Shown here: positions 34,018-42,559 of the stretch, one piece after another
Layout: each line of letters begins with the position of its first letter
How positions within the stretch are numbered: position 1 is the stretch's first letter
NCBI GenBank assembly: GCA_040768665.1
Contig: JAXGMN010000027.1
Location: forward strand, 1-64,000
Reading direction: 5' to 3'
DNA: 64,000 bases
Source: JABWBD01 sp040768665
GTDB lineage: Bacteria > Planctomycetota > Planctomycetia > Pirellulales > Thermoguttaceae
The notes under the pieces: generated by a model
The model's database searches: none
Seen by the model: the letters and a program-made list of their open reading frames with translations, nothing else
Told to the model about the DNA's origin: nothing
Translations under genes and position numbers: made by a program

Positions 34018-35112
34018 TCAGTACGCCGGGCACTGGTCCACACACGCTCCCTCGGCACCCGACGTGATCAGTTGCCTCTTGTCCGTAAGCGGCTGGTGGA
34101 ATATCCCCGTATTCGGATTGGCCGCGTGCTCGACGACCAGCGCGTGGTTTGCCGGCCTCGGATAGCTCATGCCCGGATGCTGCTTGACATCCACACGGAC
34201 CTTTTGCGTCGGAGGTGGCACGTTCACGCACGTCCAATTCCGCATGACATGCTTCTGCAGACCGGCCGGACCTCCCAGCGGAACGTGCGGCGGCCCGGGC
34301 AGTCCGATCGGTGTCCCGCTGATCGGCATCCCGTACTGAGGACCGGTTACGCCCGCGACGTAGTTGGCCGGCATTGCACCTCCGGGAGGCACCGGGCCGG
34401 CACATGGAACGCCAGGACCCATACCCGGCATCATCGGCATACCGCCCGGAATCATCTGGCCATTGGTCAAGGCATTGCCCGGAACCTCAAGGTCCTTGTT
34501 GCCCAGTCGGATGACGCCAAGAATCGAGCCGCGGCGGTCCGCTTCCACGATCGGATCAATCCCCGGATCCAACCGGGTGCTTACCAGCGTCTCGACCCCG
34601 GCCAATGCCAACTCTTGATACTCGGGATCCGGCAGGTAAATCACTTTCGTGACAAAGTTGCCGCTCAAGACCTGGTCGAAATCTTCCTCGGTGAACGCAA
34701 CCGGAATCGCGTTATGAGCGAGGAAGGCGGTCGTTCGCGGCATTGCCGGCCCGACTTCCAGCGTCGGGTAGAGCTCAACGCCCGGGCGGCCCGGAATGTT
34801 GGTCGCTTTCAGCCGATAAATCGCGCCTTGCGGGAAGTTGTAGCGACCCGGGGCGATCAGCGGTTCGGAATCGAACGCGCCCGGCATTCCTACATCCCAC
34901 GCGACCGCCATTCCCTCAGGGCCAATGAACGCCACCTGAGAGGTCAACGGAGGCATCGCGATGGCCGGCTGGTAAACCATCACGCCTGGACCGGGGCCGT
35001 CGACCCCGGGGCCGGGATGCATAATCCGTTCGGCGGGCGGCAGGTTGTTGACTGGCCCGTGGCAGCCCACTACGGTGAACACGACCAGTATCAGACAAAT
35101 TCCATATTTCAT
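34018..35112 (-). CDS. exported lipoprotein (first gene of envelope operon)
   Basis: A 364-residue protein from the ATG at 35112 (GGGGGG run just upstream); the longer frame to 35205 lacks a good site. The N-terminus MKYGICLILVVFTVVGCHGP is a lipoprotein signal with Cys at 18. The conserved core is paralogous to the next gene (TNIPGRPGVELYPTLEVG, FTEEDFDQVLSGNFVTKVIY plus LPDPE). The C-terminal third is Pro/Gly/Met-rich (GGMPMMPGMGPGVPCAGPV). It leads a three-gene operon whose last member has DUF11. I infer a lineage-specific outer-envelope assembly; no enzyme motif is present. Confidence 0.75.
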   Translation of the reverse strand: MKYGICLILVVFTVVGCHGPVNNLPPAERIMHPGPGVDGPGPGVMVYQPAIAMPPLTSQVAFIGPEGMAVAWDVGMPGAFDSEPLIAPGRYNFPQGAIYRLKATNIPGRPGVELYPTLEVGPAMPRTTAFLAHNAIPVAFTEEDFDQVLSGNFVTKVIYLPDPEYQELALAGVETLVSTRLDPGIDPIVEADRRGSILGVIRLGNKDLEVPGNALTNGQMIPGGMPMMPGMGPGVPCAGPVPPGGAMPANYVAGVTGPQYGMPISGTPIGLPGPPHVPLGGPAGLQKHVMRNWTCVNVPPPTQKVRVDVKQHPGMSYPRPANHALVVEHAANPNTGIFHQPLTDKRQLITSGAEGACVDQCPAY

Positions 35113-35455
35113 CACGTAACCCCCCTGGCCATCGCGTCGGGTTCGGGCCGGACCGACTGGACCGGCCTCTTCGACGCGAGAGTCGAATTGCAGATCTTTC
35201 ATCAATGCACAACCGCCGTGGTATCTCTGGAACGATTGAGGTGGACCACGCCGCGGAGCTTCTCTATAATGCCGCGTTTGACACCGCAGCAGGTCCTTTC
35301 CGCTGACCAGCCTTCCGCTAGCCGGGGCAAAACTGGGCCGCGCAGGAGTTCCCTCTGAGGACTTATGGTCGGTCTGGCCAATCGTGAATCTTTGGTAAAT
35401 CCGGCAGGACCGGCTTAATGTGTATAAGAGGCCCCAACAAAACTGCGGTTCGTAA

Positions 35456-35528
35456 GCAACCCGGCTGCTCTCAATCGGGCCGCGGTAACTCCGCCATGGG
35501 AGTTGATGGTAGCAGCCGGGCTGCTGGC
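35456..35528. repeat. AGCAGCCCGGCTGCT-family repeat, copy C2, over a gene start
   Basis: The arm CAACCCGGCTGCT (35457-35469) pairs with AGCAGCCGGGCTGCTGG (35511-35527) around a ~42 base loop with a smaller internal hairpin. The preferred ATG of the following exported protein (35496) lies inside the loop, so this repeat either provides or overlaps its translation start. Confidence 0.7.
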
Positions 35529-36518
35529 ACCCGCTTGGCAGGGGCCTTGTTAGGACCTCTAAGAGTTTCTGTCGCTATTTTTGCCGCTGCGATCGGTTTC
35601 GTGGCCAACGGGCCGCTCGCAACGGCCCAACTCCGGTCCGCTCCTGCACCCGGAGAGGCCACTCAACCGCCATCCCGGCAACCTGCTGCCGGGGCCGAAC
35701 TGCTCGTCAATGCAATCCGTTTTTTAGAAGCCCGACGAACAATTTCCGTTCGGATACGTCAGCAGATCAACCTGTTCGACAAGGAGCTTGTCGGCACCGG
35801 GACCTACCTGGAAGAGCGGTCGGAACAGGGGCTTCGCTTCCGACTCGAATCGAAGATCAGGCTTGGCGAGGAGACGGGAACCCTTCTAGAGGTGTGCGAC
35901 GGCGAGTGGATTTGGAGATATCGCCGGCTTCACGGTGAGGGAACCCTTGGGCGAATCAAAGTCGACCGCGTCGTGCAGGCTTTGGAGGAGGCAGGCCATT
36001 TTGGGCGGATGGAAGCCATAGAGCACTGGCCTGGTCTGGGAGGTCTGGCAAAGTTACTTCGAGGCCTGCAGGCAAATTTCGATTTCGTAGACGTTCAGCA
36101 AGTGTACTTGAACAGTGCTGCGACAGATGGCACTCTTGGCGCAGTTCCGCTGCCCGTATGGAGGGTACGCGGTCTCTGGAAGCGAGAGAAACTGGCCGAG
36201 TTGCTCGAAAACCGCAGGGAAGAGGTCCTGGCGGGCAAAGCGGTGGATCTATCGGAATTACCGTTGCCGCTGCCGCATTCAGTTGTCTTCTATCTCGCGG
36301 CCGACGACCTGTTCCCGCACCGCATCGAGTATTATCGAAGTCGGCCTCAGCGAGCAGGGGAGGGCAGGGGGGTGGAGCGGCCGATCGTGGTCGTGGAATT
36401 GACCCATCTGATCACCAATGTGCCGATCGATCCCAACCGCTTTTCCTACAACCCGGGAAATCTCGCGTGCCCCAATCAGACCCTTGACTTTCTCCGCCAA
36501 CTGGGGCTTGAGGAGTGA
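35496..36518 (+). CDS. exported planctomycete protein with LolA-like body
   Basis: A 340-residue protein from the ATG at 35496; a frame to 35418 exists but runs into repeat sequence. The signal segment is LGPLRVSVAIFAAAIGFVAN. The body has FLEARRTISVRIRQQINLFD, then VGTGTYLEERSEQGLRFRLE and LLEVCDGEWIWRYRRL, resembling the half-barrel of outer-membrane lipoprotein-sorting (LolA-like) proteins. Near residue 290 a G-rich repeat is inserted in frame (RAGEGRGVERP) before the conserved ending PIDPNRFSYNP. Role is probably envelope lipid or lipoprotein handling, inferred from fold only. Confidence 0.68.
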   Translation: MGVDGSSRAAGTRLAGALLGPLRVSVAIFAAAIGFVANGPLATAQLRSAPAPGEATQPPSRQPAAGAELLVNAIRFLEARRTISVRIRQQINLFDKELVGTGTYLEERSEQGLRFRLESKIRLGEETGTLLEVCDGEWIWRYRRLHGEGTLGRIKVDRVVQALEEAGHFGRMEAIEHWPGLGGLAKLLRGLQANFDFVDVQQVYLNSAATDGTLGAVPLPVWRVRGLWKREKLAELLENRREEVLAGKAVDLSELPLPLPHSVVFYLAADDLFPHRIEYYRSRPQRAGEGRGVERPIVVVELTHLITNVPIDPNRFSYNPGNLACPNQTLDFLRQLGLEE

Positions 36519-36564
36519 GCCGCTCACCGCCGTGCACGCATCGATTTCGTGGAAGAGCGGCTTC

Positions 36565-37227
36565 TCACGGCAACTTCGTCTCGCGCGCCGCGTCGAGGTG
36601 GAAAACACCGTTGATCGTCACGATCTGCGTCCGACCATCCTGGTGTCGGAGGACATTGACACCGCAATTGTCCTGCGGGATGTTGCGGTACTGGGAGAGC
36701 GGAATCTCCATCAGATGAGCGAGATAAACGCGATTGACCACGTTGTGAGCGACCACGGCGATCGTGCGGCCGGCATTTTCTTCCAGTAGCCCGTTCAGCG
36801 CCGGCACGGAGCGGGCACGCACGTTCTCCAGCGACTCGCCGCCGTGGTAGGGGTGAATGCCTGCGTCCGTGGTGAATGCCTGGTACTCGTTCGGATACAG
36901 ATCCTGAACCTCGGCCCAGGTCATTCCTTCCCAACGGCCCACATCGACCTCCGCCAGGTCTTCGACCACCCCGACTGCCAGCCGATGCAGCCCTGCGATC
37001 GCTTCGGCCGTCTGGCAGGCGCGGCGCAGCGGGCTGCTGTACACGGCGTCAACAGGGTAGGGGGCCAAGAACTCGCCGGTCAGCCGGGCCTGCTTTCGTC
37101 CCTCCGGCGACAACTCCGCGTCGAGCCTGCGACCCTGCAACCGCGGCGGCCGCGCGCAGTTGTTCTTCGTCGCGCCATGTCGAATCAAGTACAGACGGCA
37201 GATACTCAGGGCAGGGCAGGGGGGCAT
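36565..37227 (-). CDS. histidine phosphatase family protein (phosphoglycerate mutase-like)
   Basis: A 220-residue cytosolic protein. LYLIRHGATKNNCARPPRLQ carries the RHG phosphohistidine motif. SPEGRKQARLTGEFL, VYSSPLRRACQTAEAI and VVAHNVVNRVYLAHLM complete the family active site (second His in AHN). The substrate is unknown; the branch includes alpha-ribazole phosphatase and broad phosphatases. The start at 37227 places the first codons (MPPCPALSI) inside a G-rich repeat. A 154 bp heptanucleotide array lies immediately upstream, between this gene and pdxA, which reads in the same direction. Confidence 0.88.
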   Translation of the reverse strand: MPPCPALSICRLYLIRHGATKNNCARPPRLQGRRLDAELSPEGRKQARLTGEFLAPYPVDAVYSSPLRRACQTAEAIAGLHRLAVGVVEDLAEVDVGRWEGMTWAEVQDLYPNEYQAFTTDAGIHPYHGGESLENVRARSVPALNGLLEENAGRTIAVVAHNVVNRVYLAHLMEIPLSQYRNIPQDNCGVNVLRHQDGRTQIVTINGVFHLDAARETKLP

Positions 37228-37236
37228 CGGAAACAA

Positions 37237-37390
37237 ATGACGAATGACGACTGACGAATGACTAACCACTAACCACTAACCACTAACCACTAACCACTAA
37301 CCACTAACCACTAACCACTAACCACTAACCACTAACCACTAACCACTAACCACTAACCACTAACCACTAACCACTAACCACTAACCACTA
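37237..37390. repeat. heptanucleotide tandem array (22 units)
   Basis: Four units of the ATGACGA type (37237-37264) merge in register into 18 perfect copies of ACCACTA (37265-37390). The array begins 10 bases upstream of the histidine phosphatase start and ends 5 bases from the pdxA stop, so it fills the intergenic space. Similar 7-mer arrays lie at 39796, 39986 and 63914. Confidence 0.97.
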
Positions 37391-37394
37391 ACCG

Positions 37395-38423
37395 CTACTC
37401 CCGCACCCTCGCCAACCGACTCGCAACCCGAACTGCCTCGATCAAACTGCTGACCTCGGCCTTGCCTTGCCACGCCAGATCGAACGCGGTGCCGTGGGCC
37501 ACGCTGGTGCGGATGATTGGCAGCCCGAGCGTCACGTTGACCGCCCGGTGCATACCGAGCAACTTCAGGGCGATGTGCCCCTGGTCGTGATACATCGCCA
37601 CGACGGCGTCGTACCGGCCGTCCCTTGCGTGAACCATGAGCGTGTCGGCCGGCATTGGACCTTCCAATTGCATTCCCTCTCGGCGGCCGCACTCGACGGC
37701 CGGCCGGATGATCGTCTGCTCTTCGGTGCCGAAGAGTCCTCCCTCTCCGCCATGCGGATTGAGCGCGCAGACGCCGATCCGCGGCCGTACACCGTTCAAC
37801 CGGGTCATGAACCGATCGGCGAGCCTGGCCTTCGCGAGCACGCCGTCCTGGTCGAGTTCCTTCAGTGCGTTCGCCAGTGCCGTATGGAGCGTCACGTGGA
37901 CCACCGCCAGCCCTCCGGCCGCCGCGAGTGGATCGCCGGGCCCGAGATAGAGCATCATGGCGAAGTCGTCCACGCCGCACAATTCCGCCAGCAGTTCCGT
38001 GTGGCCGGGATAGGGATGCCCGGCCAGGTGCAACGCTTCCTTGTGCAATGGAGCCGTCGTGATCGCGTCCACTTCCCCATCAATCGCAAGCCTCGCGGCG
38101 GCGACGACGGCGTCGTAAGCGGCCTGGCCTGCCCGGGAGTCAATTCGGCCCGGGTTCATGTCCAGCACGTCGTCCGCGCCGCACCGCATGCATGGGACGA
38201 CGTGCTCGCTTGGCACGGCCTCTCGCGCGGAACCTACTTCGACGATTTCTGCCCGCAACTCACGAAGCCTCGCTGCACGCCGGAGGATTTCCGGGTGGCC
38301 GACCACGATCGGCCTGGACTGCTCGGTCAGGCCGGGCCATTTCCAGGCGCCGGCGATGATTTCGGGGCCTACGCCTGCCGGGTCGCCCATCGTCAGGGCA
38401 ACCGTTGGTCGATTGTTCTTCAT
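37395..38423 (-). CDS. pdxA: 4-hydroxythreonine-4-phosphate dehydrogenase
   Basis: A 342-residue cytosolic enzyme of pyridoxal-phosphate synthesis (DXP-dependent route), oxidising 4-phospho-hydroxy-L-threonine with NAD. Landmarks: VALTMGDPAGVGPEIIAGAW, TAPLHKEALHLAG, YPGHTELLAELCGVDDFAM, CALNPHGGEGGLFGTEE, MYHDQGHIALKLL and SVAHGTAFDLAWQGKA, including the metal-binding His residues. The start at 38423 (MKNNRPTVALTMGDP) matches the family; an upstream open frame to 38954 is antisense to dtd. It is divergent from dtd with a 147 bp gap. Confidence 0.96.
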   Translation of the reverse strand: MKNNRPTVALTMGDPAGVGPEIIAGAWKWPGLTEQSRPIVVGHPEILRRAARLRELRAEIVEVGSAREAVPSEHVVPCMRCGADDVLDMNPGRIDSRAGQAAYDAVVAAARLAIDGEVDAITTAPLHKEALHLAGHPYPGHTELLAELCGVDDFAMMLYLGPGDPLAAAGGLAVVHVTLHTALANALKELDQDGVLAKARLADRFMTRLNGVRPRIGVCALNPHGGEGGLFGTEEQTIIRPAVECGRREGMQLEGPMPADTLMVHARDGRYDAVVAMYHDQGHIALKLLGMHRAVNVTLGLPIIRTSVAHGTAFDLAWQGKAEVSSLIEAVRVASRLARVRE

Positions 38424-38570
38424 CGGCGGTGACGATCTTGTGTTGCCGTGGACTGTAAAATCGGTATTGTACGGCTTTCGCAGGCGTCTTGCCACGGCCT
38501 TGTGGCCCGCCTCCGCATCGGCTATCGTGATCGGGCCGGGCCATTCCCACAATTCTGCAATTCGAAGATC

Positions 38571-39047
38571 ATGCGAGCCTGTATCCAGCGAGTCAGCCGT
38601 GCGCGAGTCACGGTCGGTGGAGAGACAACCGGCCAGATCGGCTTGGGCGTACTCGTTCTGCTGGGTGTCGCCCACGGCGATGATGACGACCGGGCCCGCA
38701 TGTTGGCCGACAAGATCGTCGGCATGCGGATCTTCGAAGATGCCCAGGGCAAAATGAATCTCGCGCTGGCCGATGTCGGCGGCGCGATGCTCGTTGTCAG
38801 CCAGTTCACGCTGCTGGGCGACTGCCGCAAAGGCCGCCGTCCGAGTTTCACGGAGGCTGCGCCGCCCGCCGAGGCGGAACGCCTCTACCAAGTCTTTGTC
38901 GAGACAGTGACCGCCAGCGGTATCGAAGTGGCAACCGGACGATTCCGGCAGCACATGGAGGTGGAACTCGTCAACGACGGTCCGGTGACTCTGATGTTGG
39001 ATACGCTCGATTGGGAGCGAAGCCGACGGTCAGGTCCTGACCGGTGA
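38571..39047 (+). CDS. dtd: D-aminoacyl-tRNA deacylase
   Basis: A 158-residue cytosolic proofreading enzyme that removes D-amino acids from tRNA. MRACIQRVSRARVTVGGETT, LVLLGVAHGDDD, the signature VVSQFTLLGDCRKGRRPSF and the NDGPVTLML motif near the end are all present. A longer frame exists upstream, but the ATG at 38571 gives the canonical N-terminus. Its 3' end overlaps the convergent DUF457 gene by 77 bases. Confidence 0.96.
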   Translation: MRACIQRVSRARVTVGGETTGQIGLGVLVLLGVAHGDDDDRARMLADKIVGMRIFEDAQGKMNLALADVGGAMLVVSQFTLLGDCRKGRRPSFTEAAPPAEAERLYQVFVETVTASGIEVATGRFRQHMEVELVNDGPVTLMLDTLDWERSRRSGPDR

Positions 39048-39792
39048 ATCCGTTCCACGCGGCCGTCTCGTTCGTCTCCTGCTCGATCGGCAACGCACCG
39101 TCGAATCCTTGCTCGGCGATCGGTTGTCCGGCGTCCGGCGACTGTTCATGACGGTATTGCTCCATCCACCCCGGTTCGTTCAGCACCAGCCAGGTGAACA
39201 GGCCAAGCTTGGCGTAGGTGGAGAGATTCGGCCACCATTGGTCTCCGAAGAGTTTCAGGGCCGTACCGAATGACTTTTTCAACCGCATCCTGCCCCGGTA
39301 CCATTCGACACTGAAGAATTCGTCGAGCAGAAGATGGACCAGGTATCCGGCGACGACCCCGCCTGCTTTGTAGCAGCGGATAGCGACGTCGCCGGAAGCC
39401 AGCAAGAATGCCAGCTCTCCGGCGATGATTGCAGCCGGGATGCTGTGGAACATTCCCCGGTGCACCGTGTAGCGCCGCAGAAACTCGCCGAACCCGAATC
39501 GGACGGCCAGATACGCGCCCGCGCCGGCCAGCACGATCATCTCGGCGGAAAGGCCGAATTGCTGGAACCGGTCCACCATCATCATGGAGACCACGGCTGC
39601 GGCAAACGCCAGGCTCTCGCGGAGCGGCACTCCCGAGTTGCTGTCCACGTCGGGCAGCATGCCGGACACGCTGCAGAGCCCCCCGGCCAGCAGGCACGTG
39701 CTCACCGGCACACCGTACGCGAAGTGTGCCCCGGCACCGTAGCCGATCCCGGCTACCGTGCTGACGGTAATGTGGGTTTTGAAGTCGGCCAT
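38971..39792 (-). CDS. DUF457 / YdjM-type metal-dependent hydrolase, membrane protein
   Basis: A 273-residue inner-membrane protein. MADFKTHITVSTVAGIGYGA, GGLCSVSGMLPDVDSNSGVP and RRYTVHRGMFHSIPAAIIAG carry the conserved His and Asp residues of the DUF457/YdjM family, with about five hydrophobic helices. The family is related to membrane-bound metal-dependent hydrolases; substrates are unknown. The C-terminal ~60 residues are polar. Three heptamer units (39796-39816) lie just upstream of its start. It overlaps dtd tail-to-tail by 77 bases. Confidence 0.85.
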   Translation of the reverse strand: MADFKTHITVSTVAGIGYGAGAHFAYGVPVSTCLLAGGLCSVSGMLPDVDSNSGVPLRESLAFAAAVVSMMMVDRFQQFGLSAEMIVLAGAGAYLAVRFGFGEFLRRYTVHRGMFHSIPAAIIAGELAFLLASGDVAIRCYKAGGVVAGYLVHLLLDEFFSVEWYRGRMRLKKSFGTALKLFGDQWWPNLSTYAKLGLFTWLVLNEPGWMEQYRHEQSPDAGQPIAEQGFDGALPIEQETNETAAWNGFTGQDLTVGFAPNRAYPTSESPDRR

Positions 39793-39795
39793 AAG

Positions 39796-39816
39796 CTATT
39801 CGTCATTCGTCATTGG
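39796..39816. repeat. short heptanucleotide array (3 units)
   Basis: CTATTCG, TCATTCG and TCATTGG in register (the complement reads as AATGACG-type units), beginning 4 bases upstream of the DUF457 start codon at 39792. The unit is a variant of those at 37237 and 39986. Confidence 0.75.
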
Positions 39817-39985
39817 CTTGCATCGGGCTTTGTACCCGAAGTCTCGCGATTGACCAAGGGCAGTTGCCGGGGCGCAAGTTGCCTCGGCTGCGCAAACCCC
39901 CGGTTCTCCCCCGGCACTGCTCTTCGCATCGCCAAGTGGCCTCGCTATACTCCTCGGCTATTGCTCCCGGCAAAGGACCATTGAG

Positions 39986-40020
39986 CAATGACCAATGACC
40001 AAAGACCAATGACCAATATG
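39986..40020. repeat. heptanucleotide array reaching the cvpA start codon
   Basis: CAATGAC, CAATGAC, CAAAGAC, CAATGAC, then CAATATG; the last unit contains the preferred ATG at 40018. An alternative in-frame start at 39988 lies inside the array. Gain or loss of a 7-base unit would move any upstream start out of frame. Confidence 0.85.
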
Positions 40021-40713
40021 CAAACCTACGACGTCTTCATGCTGGCAGTGATCGTCCTGACCGCACTGTTCGGCGCGTGGAAGGGAATGGCCTGGCAGCT
40101 CGCATCGCTCGCATCGCTCGTGGTGAGTTGCATGGTCGCTACGCGCTTCAGCGGCGAGCTGGCCCCCTATATCAGCCAGCAGGAACCATGGAATCGGTTT
40201 GTGGCGATGTTGGTCCTCTACGTGGCCACCTCGGCGGCAATCTGGCTGGCGTTTCGGCTCGTGGCCGGCCTGATCGACCGGGTGCAACTTCGGGACTTCG
40301 ACCGCCAGATGGGGGCCCTTTTCGGGCTGGCCAAAGGTGTGCTTCTCTGCCTGGTGATCACCTTCTTCGCAGTCACTCTTTCTGAGACTGCCCGGCAGGC
40401 GATTCTTCAGACCCGCAGCGGCTATTACATTGCCCTGCTGATCCAGCATGCGACGCCGGTCATGCCCGAGGAGATCCGTAGCGTCTTGGGCAAGTACATC
40501 GACGAATTAGACCGGCGATTGGACCCGGCGGCGCCCTCGGACTTGCCGCCGGACGCGTCGCCGCAGGTGCCGCTCAGCGCGGCTCGCAACATGCCGCTGA
40601 GCATGCGGCTGCCCGCGGCGGAAAGTGCCAGGGCCGCGGCAGACGAGGGCCGGACGGCTGCCGGCGAGTTCCTCAATATCTCCGGGCTTTTTGGGGCCTT
40701 TGACCGAACATAA
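40018..40713 (+). CDS. CvpA family membrane protein
   Basis: A 231-residue inner-membrane protein with four hydrophobic helices: VFMLAVIVLTALFGAWKGM, ASLASLVVSCMVATRF, MLVLYVATSAAIWLAFRLVA and LAKGVLLCLVITFFAVTLS. The layout, with DFDRQMGALFGLAKG before the last helix, is the CvpA/colicin V production family. The C-terminal ~100 residues are polar and disordered-looking. CvpA proteins influence envelope stress and purine-linked phenotypes in proteobacteria; the role here is unknown. The start at 40018 sits in a heptamer array. Confidence 0.82.
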   Translation: MQTYDVFMLAVIVLTALFGAWKGMAWQLASLASLVVSCMVATRFSGELAPYISQQEPWNRFVAMLVLYVATSAAIWLAFRLVAGLIDRVQLRDFDRQMGALFGLAKGVLLCLVITFFAVTLSETARQAILQTRSGYYIALLIQHATPVMPEEIRSVLGKYIDELDRRLDPAAPSDLPPDASPQVPLSAARNMPLSMRLPAAESARAAADEGRTAAGEFLNISGLFGAFDRT

Positions 40714-41329
40714 GAAACATTATCGGACGTTCGAGCGGGCCGGCCGGCCGTGCCGGATGGCCGGAAAACGCCACGTCCATGGCGTCTCGGTCGCGTCTGC
40801 GAAATCGCTTCGCCGACGCCGCAGACGCGGTTGAACATCGGTCGTTCAAAGGGGCGCGGCGCCGGTTCGAACTGCGGCTCGCTCCCGAGCTCGCCGGCGC
40901 GTATGTGCAGACGCAAGGCCGCTGCCGCGTCGGTCGCCCCGGACAAGATTTCTACGCCGCGTGAAACATCGGTTTTTGCGTCGCGCGGAAGGCGCCGTGG
41001 GCGCTGCGAGGGCTGTCTCGCAGCGGACCGGGCGCGCTCGGTTCCGGAGCGGCGGGGCCGTTGGCGCCGCGGTTATGCCCCCTGGTGGAAGGCAGGGTTG
41101 GACGCCAGCTCCCGCAACGCTTCTTCCCGGGGTGTGGTTCAGAGACACGAGCCGGCGCCGACGCGCAAGTAGGTCCCGCTTGCCGAGCGGGACCTGAAAC
41201 CACCAACCACCCCGGCAAACCCCGACGCGCTGCCAACGACTGCTGCAAAGTCGCTCCTGCGCCCGCCGGCCCGGACAAGATTCTACGCCGCGTGGAACAT
41301 CCGTTTCGGGCCGCGCGAAGCCGATCGCG
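40714..41329. other. 616 bp intergenic region with a direct repeat and a palindrome
   Basis: No gene is seen. About 50 bases at 40939-40990 recur with a few changes at 41271-41320 (shared core CCGGACAAGATT and CTACGCCGCGTG). Near 41170-41192 there is a hairpin GTCCCGCTTGCCGAGCGGGAC that also occurs directly after the fabF-type gene at 51858. The two direct repeats bracket ~330 bp and may mark an inserted or duplicated segment. Confidence 0.65.
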
Positions 41330-42394
41330 TCAAGATACCTGTTCCACGTCCTGATTCCGCTGGGCGGCACCGTCGCCGTTCGGGGATGGAGCGGAGCGGA
41401 AATGGACGGAGAGCGAAGTCCCGTTGAGTCTGCTTCCCTCGAGGAAGACTCCCATCCGTCGGAACTTCTGATAGCGGCGCTCAAGAAGCTCCTCGGTCGG
41501 CTGACCGATCAACTCGCGGAGCGTGCTTCGCAAGAACAGCTTGAGTCGTGACGCCATCTCATGATGGTCACGATGGGCGCCGCCCAGCGGTTCGGGAATC
41601 ACCGCATCGATGACGTCGAGTTTGGTCAGATCTTTCGATGTCATCTTCAGCGCACGCGCGGCTTCTTCCTTGTAGGTATGGCTTTTCCAAAGAATCCCCG
41701 CGCAGCCTTCAGGGCTGATCACCGAATAGTACGAATGCTCCAGCATGGCGACACGGTCGCCAACGCCGATCCCCAACGCGCCGCCGGACCCGCCTTCGCC
41801 GATCACGACGCAGAGAATCGGTGTGGGCAGCCGGGACATCTCGTACATCGCCTGGGCGATGACCTGGGCCTGGCCGCGTTCCTCCGCTCCAATGCCCGGC
41901 CATGCGCCCGGCGTATCGATGAAGCAGATCACCGGTAGGCGAAACTTCGCGGCCAGCTTCATCTTGAGAATCGCTTTGCGATAACCCTCCGGATGAGCGC
42001 AGCCGAAATAGCAGGCGTTCTTCTCCTTGATCGTCTTGCCTTTCTGATGCCCGACAAGGAGGCACTTGTACGTGTCGACTTTCGCCCAGCCCGTTCGGAG
42101 CGCCCGATCGTCGCCGAAGCATTTGTCGCCGTGCAACTCGACGAACTCGTCGAATACCAACTCGATGTAGTCGGTCGTCATCGGCCGATCGGGATGGCGC
42201 GCAACCTCCACCACTTCCCAAGGCTTCAGGTTGCGGTAGATTGACTTCTTCAAATCGATCAACTCGCGCCGCATCCGGTGCACTTCGCCGCGCGCGTCGA
42301 CATTTTCGCCGGCCAAACGCTCGAGTTTTTCCAGCCGGGCCTCCAGTTCGTAGATCGGTCGTTCGAAGGAGAGCCGGTATTCGCCTGTTGCCAT
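41330..42394 (-). CDS. accA: acetyl-CoA carboxylase carboxyltransferase subunit alpha
   Basis: A 354-residue cytosolic subunit that, with AccD, transfers carboxyl from biotin to acetyl-CoA to make malonyl-CoA. Family landmarks: an N-terminal coiled segment (YELEARLEKLERLAGEN), DYIELVFDEFVELHGDKCFG, VGHQKGKTIKEKN, FGCAHPEGYRKAI, FIDTPGAWPGIGAEERGQAQ, VIGEGGSGGALGIGVGD and ISPEGCAGILWKS. The start MATGEYRLSFERP at 42394 fits the family; upstream frame to 42499 is discarded. The C-terminal ~25 residues extend past the usual end. It stands alone, away from other fatty-acid genes. Confidence 0.96.
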   Translation of the reverse strand: MATGEYRLSFERPIYELEARLEKLERLAGENVDARGEVHRMRRELIDLKKSIYRNLKPWEVVEVARHPDRPMTTDYIELVFDEFVELHGDKCFGDDRALRTGWAKVDTYKCLLVGHQKGKTIKEKNACYFGCAHPEGYRKAILKMKLAAKFRLPVICFIDTPGAWPGIGAEERGQAQVIAQAMYEMSRLPTPILCVVIGEGGSGGALGIGVGDRVAMLEHSYYSVISPEGCAGILWKSHTYKEEAARALKMTSKDLTKLDVIDAVIPEPLGGAHRDHHEMASRLKLFLRSTLRELIGQPTEELLERRYQKFRRMGVFLEGSRLNGTSLSVHFRSAPSPNGDGAAQRNQDVEQVS

Positions 42395-42559
42395 CGTCTG
42401 CTTGCCTGTCTGCCGGGTATTGATGATGTCGATCCGCTCGAATGACGGCGCTGCCGGTAGCCGTTCGGCGCGCTCCGTATTATTGCCTCTACTATCCAAG
42501 TCGGCCAGACCGACTGTCCGTCCGTAGTCATTGGCCTCCGAGAGCGGACCGACAGTCGG

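Noticed and set aside
37237..37390. Possible CRISPR array
   Set aside because: The repeat unit is 7 bases with no spacers; it is a simple tandem array.
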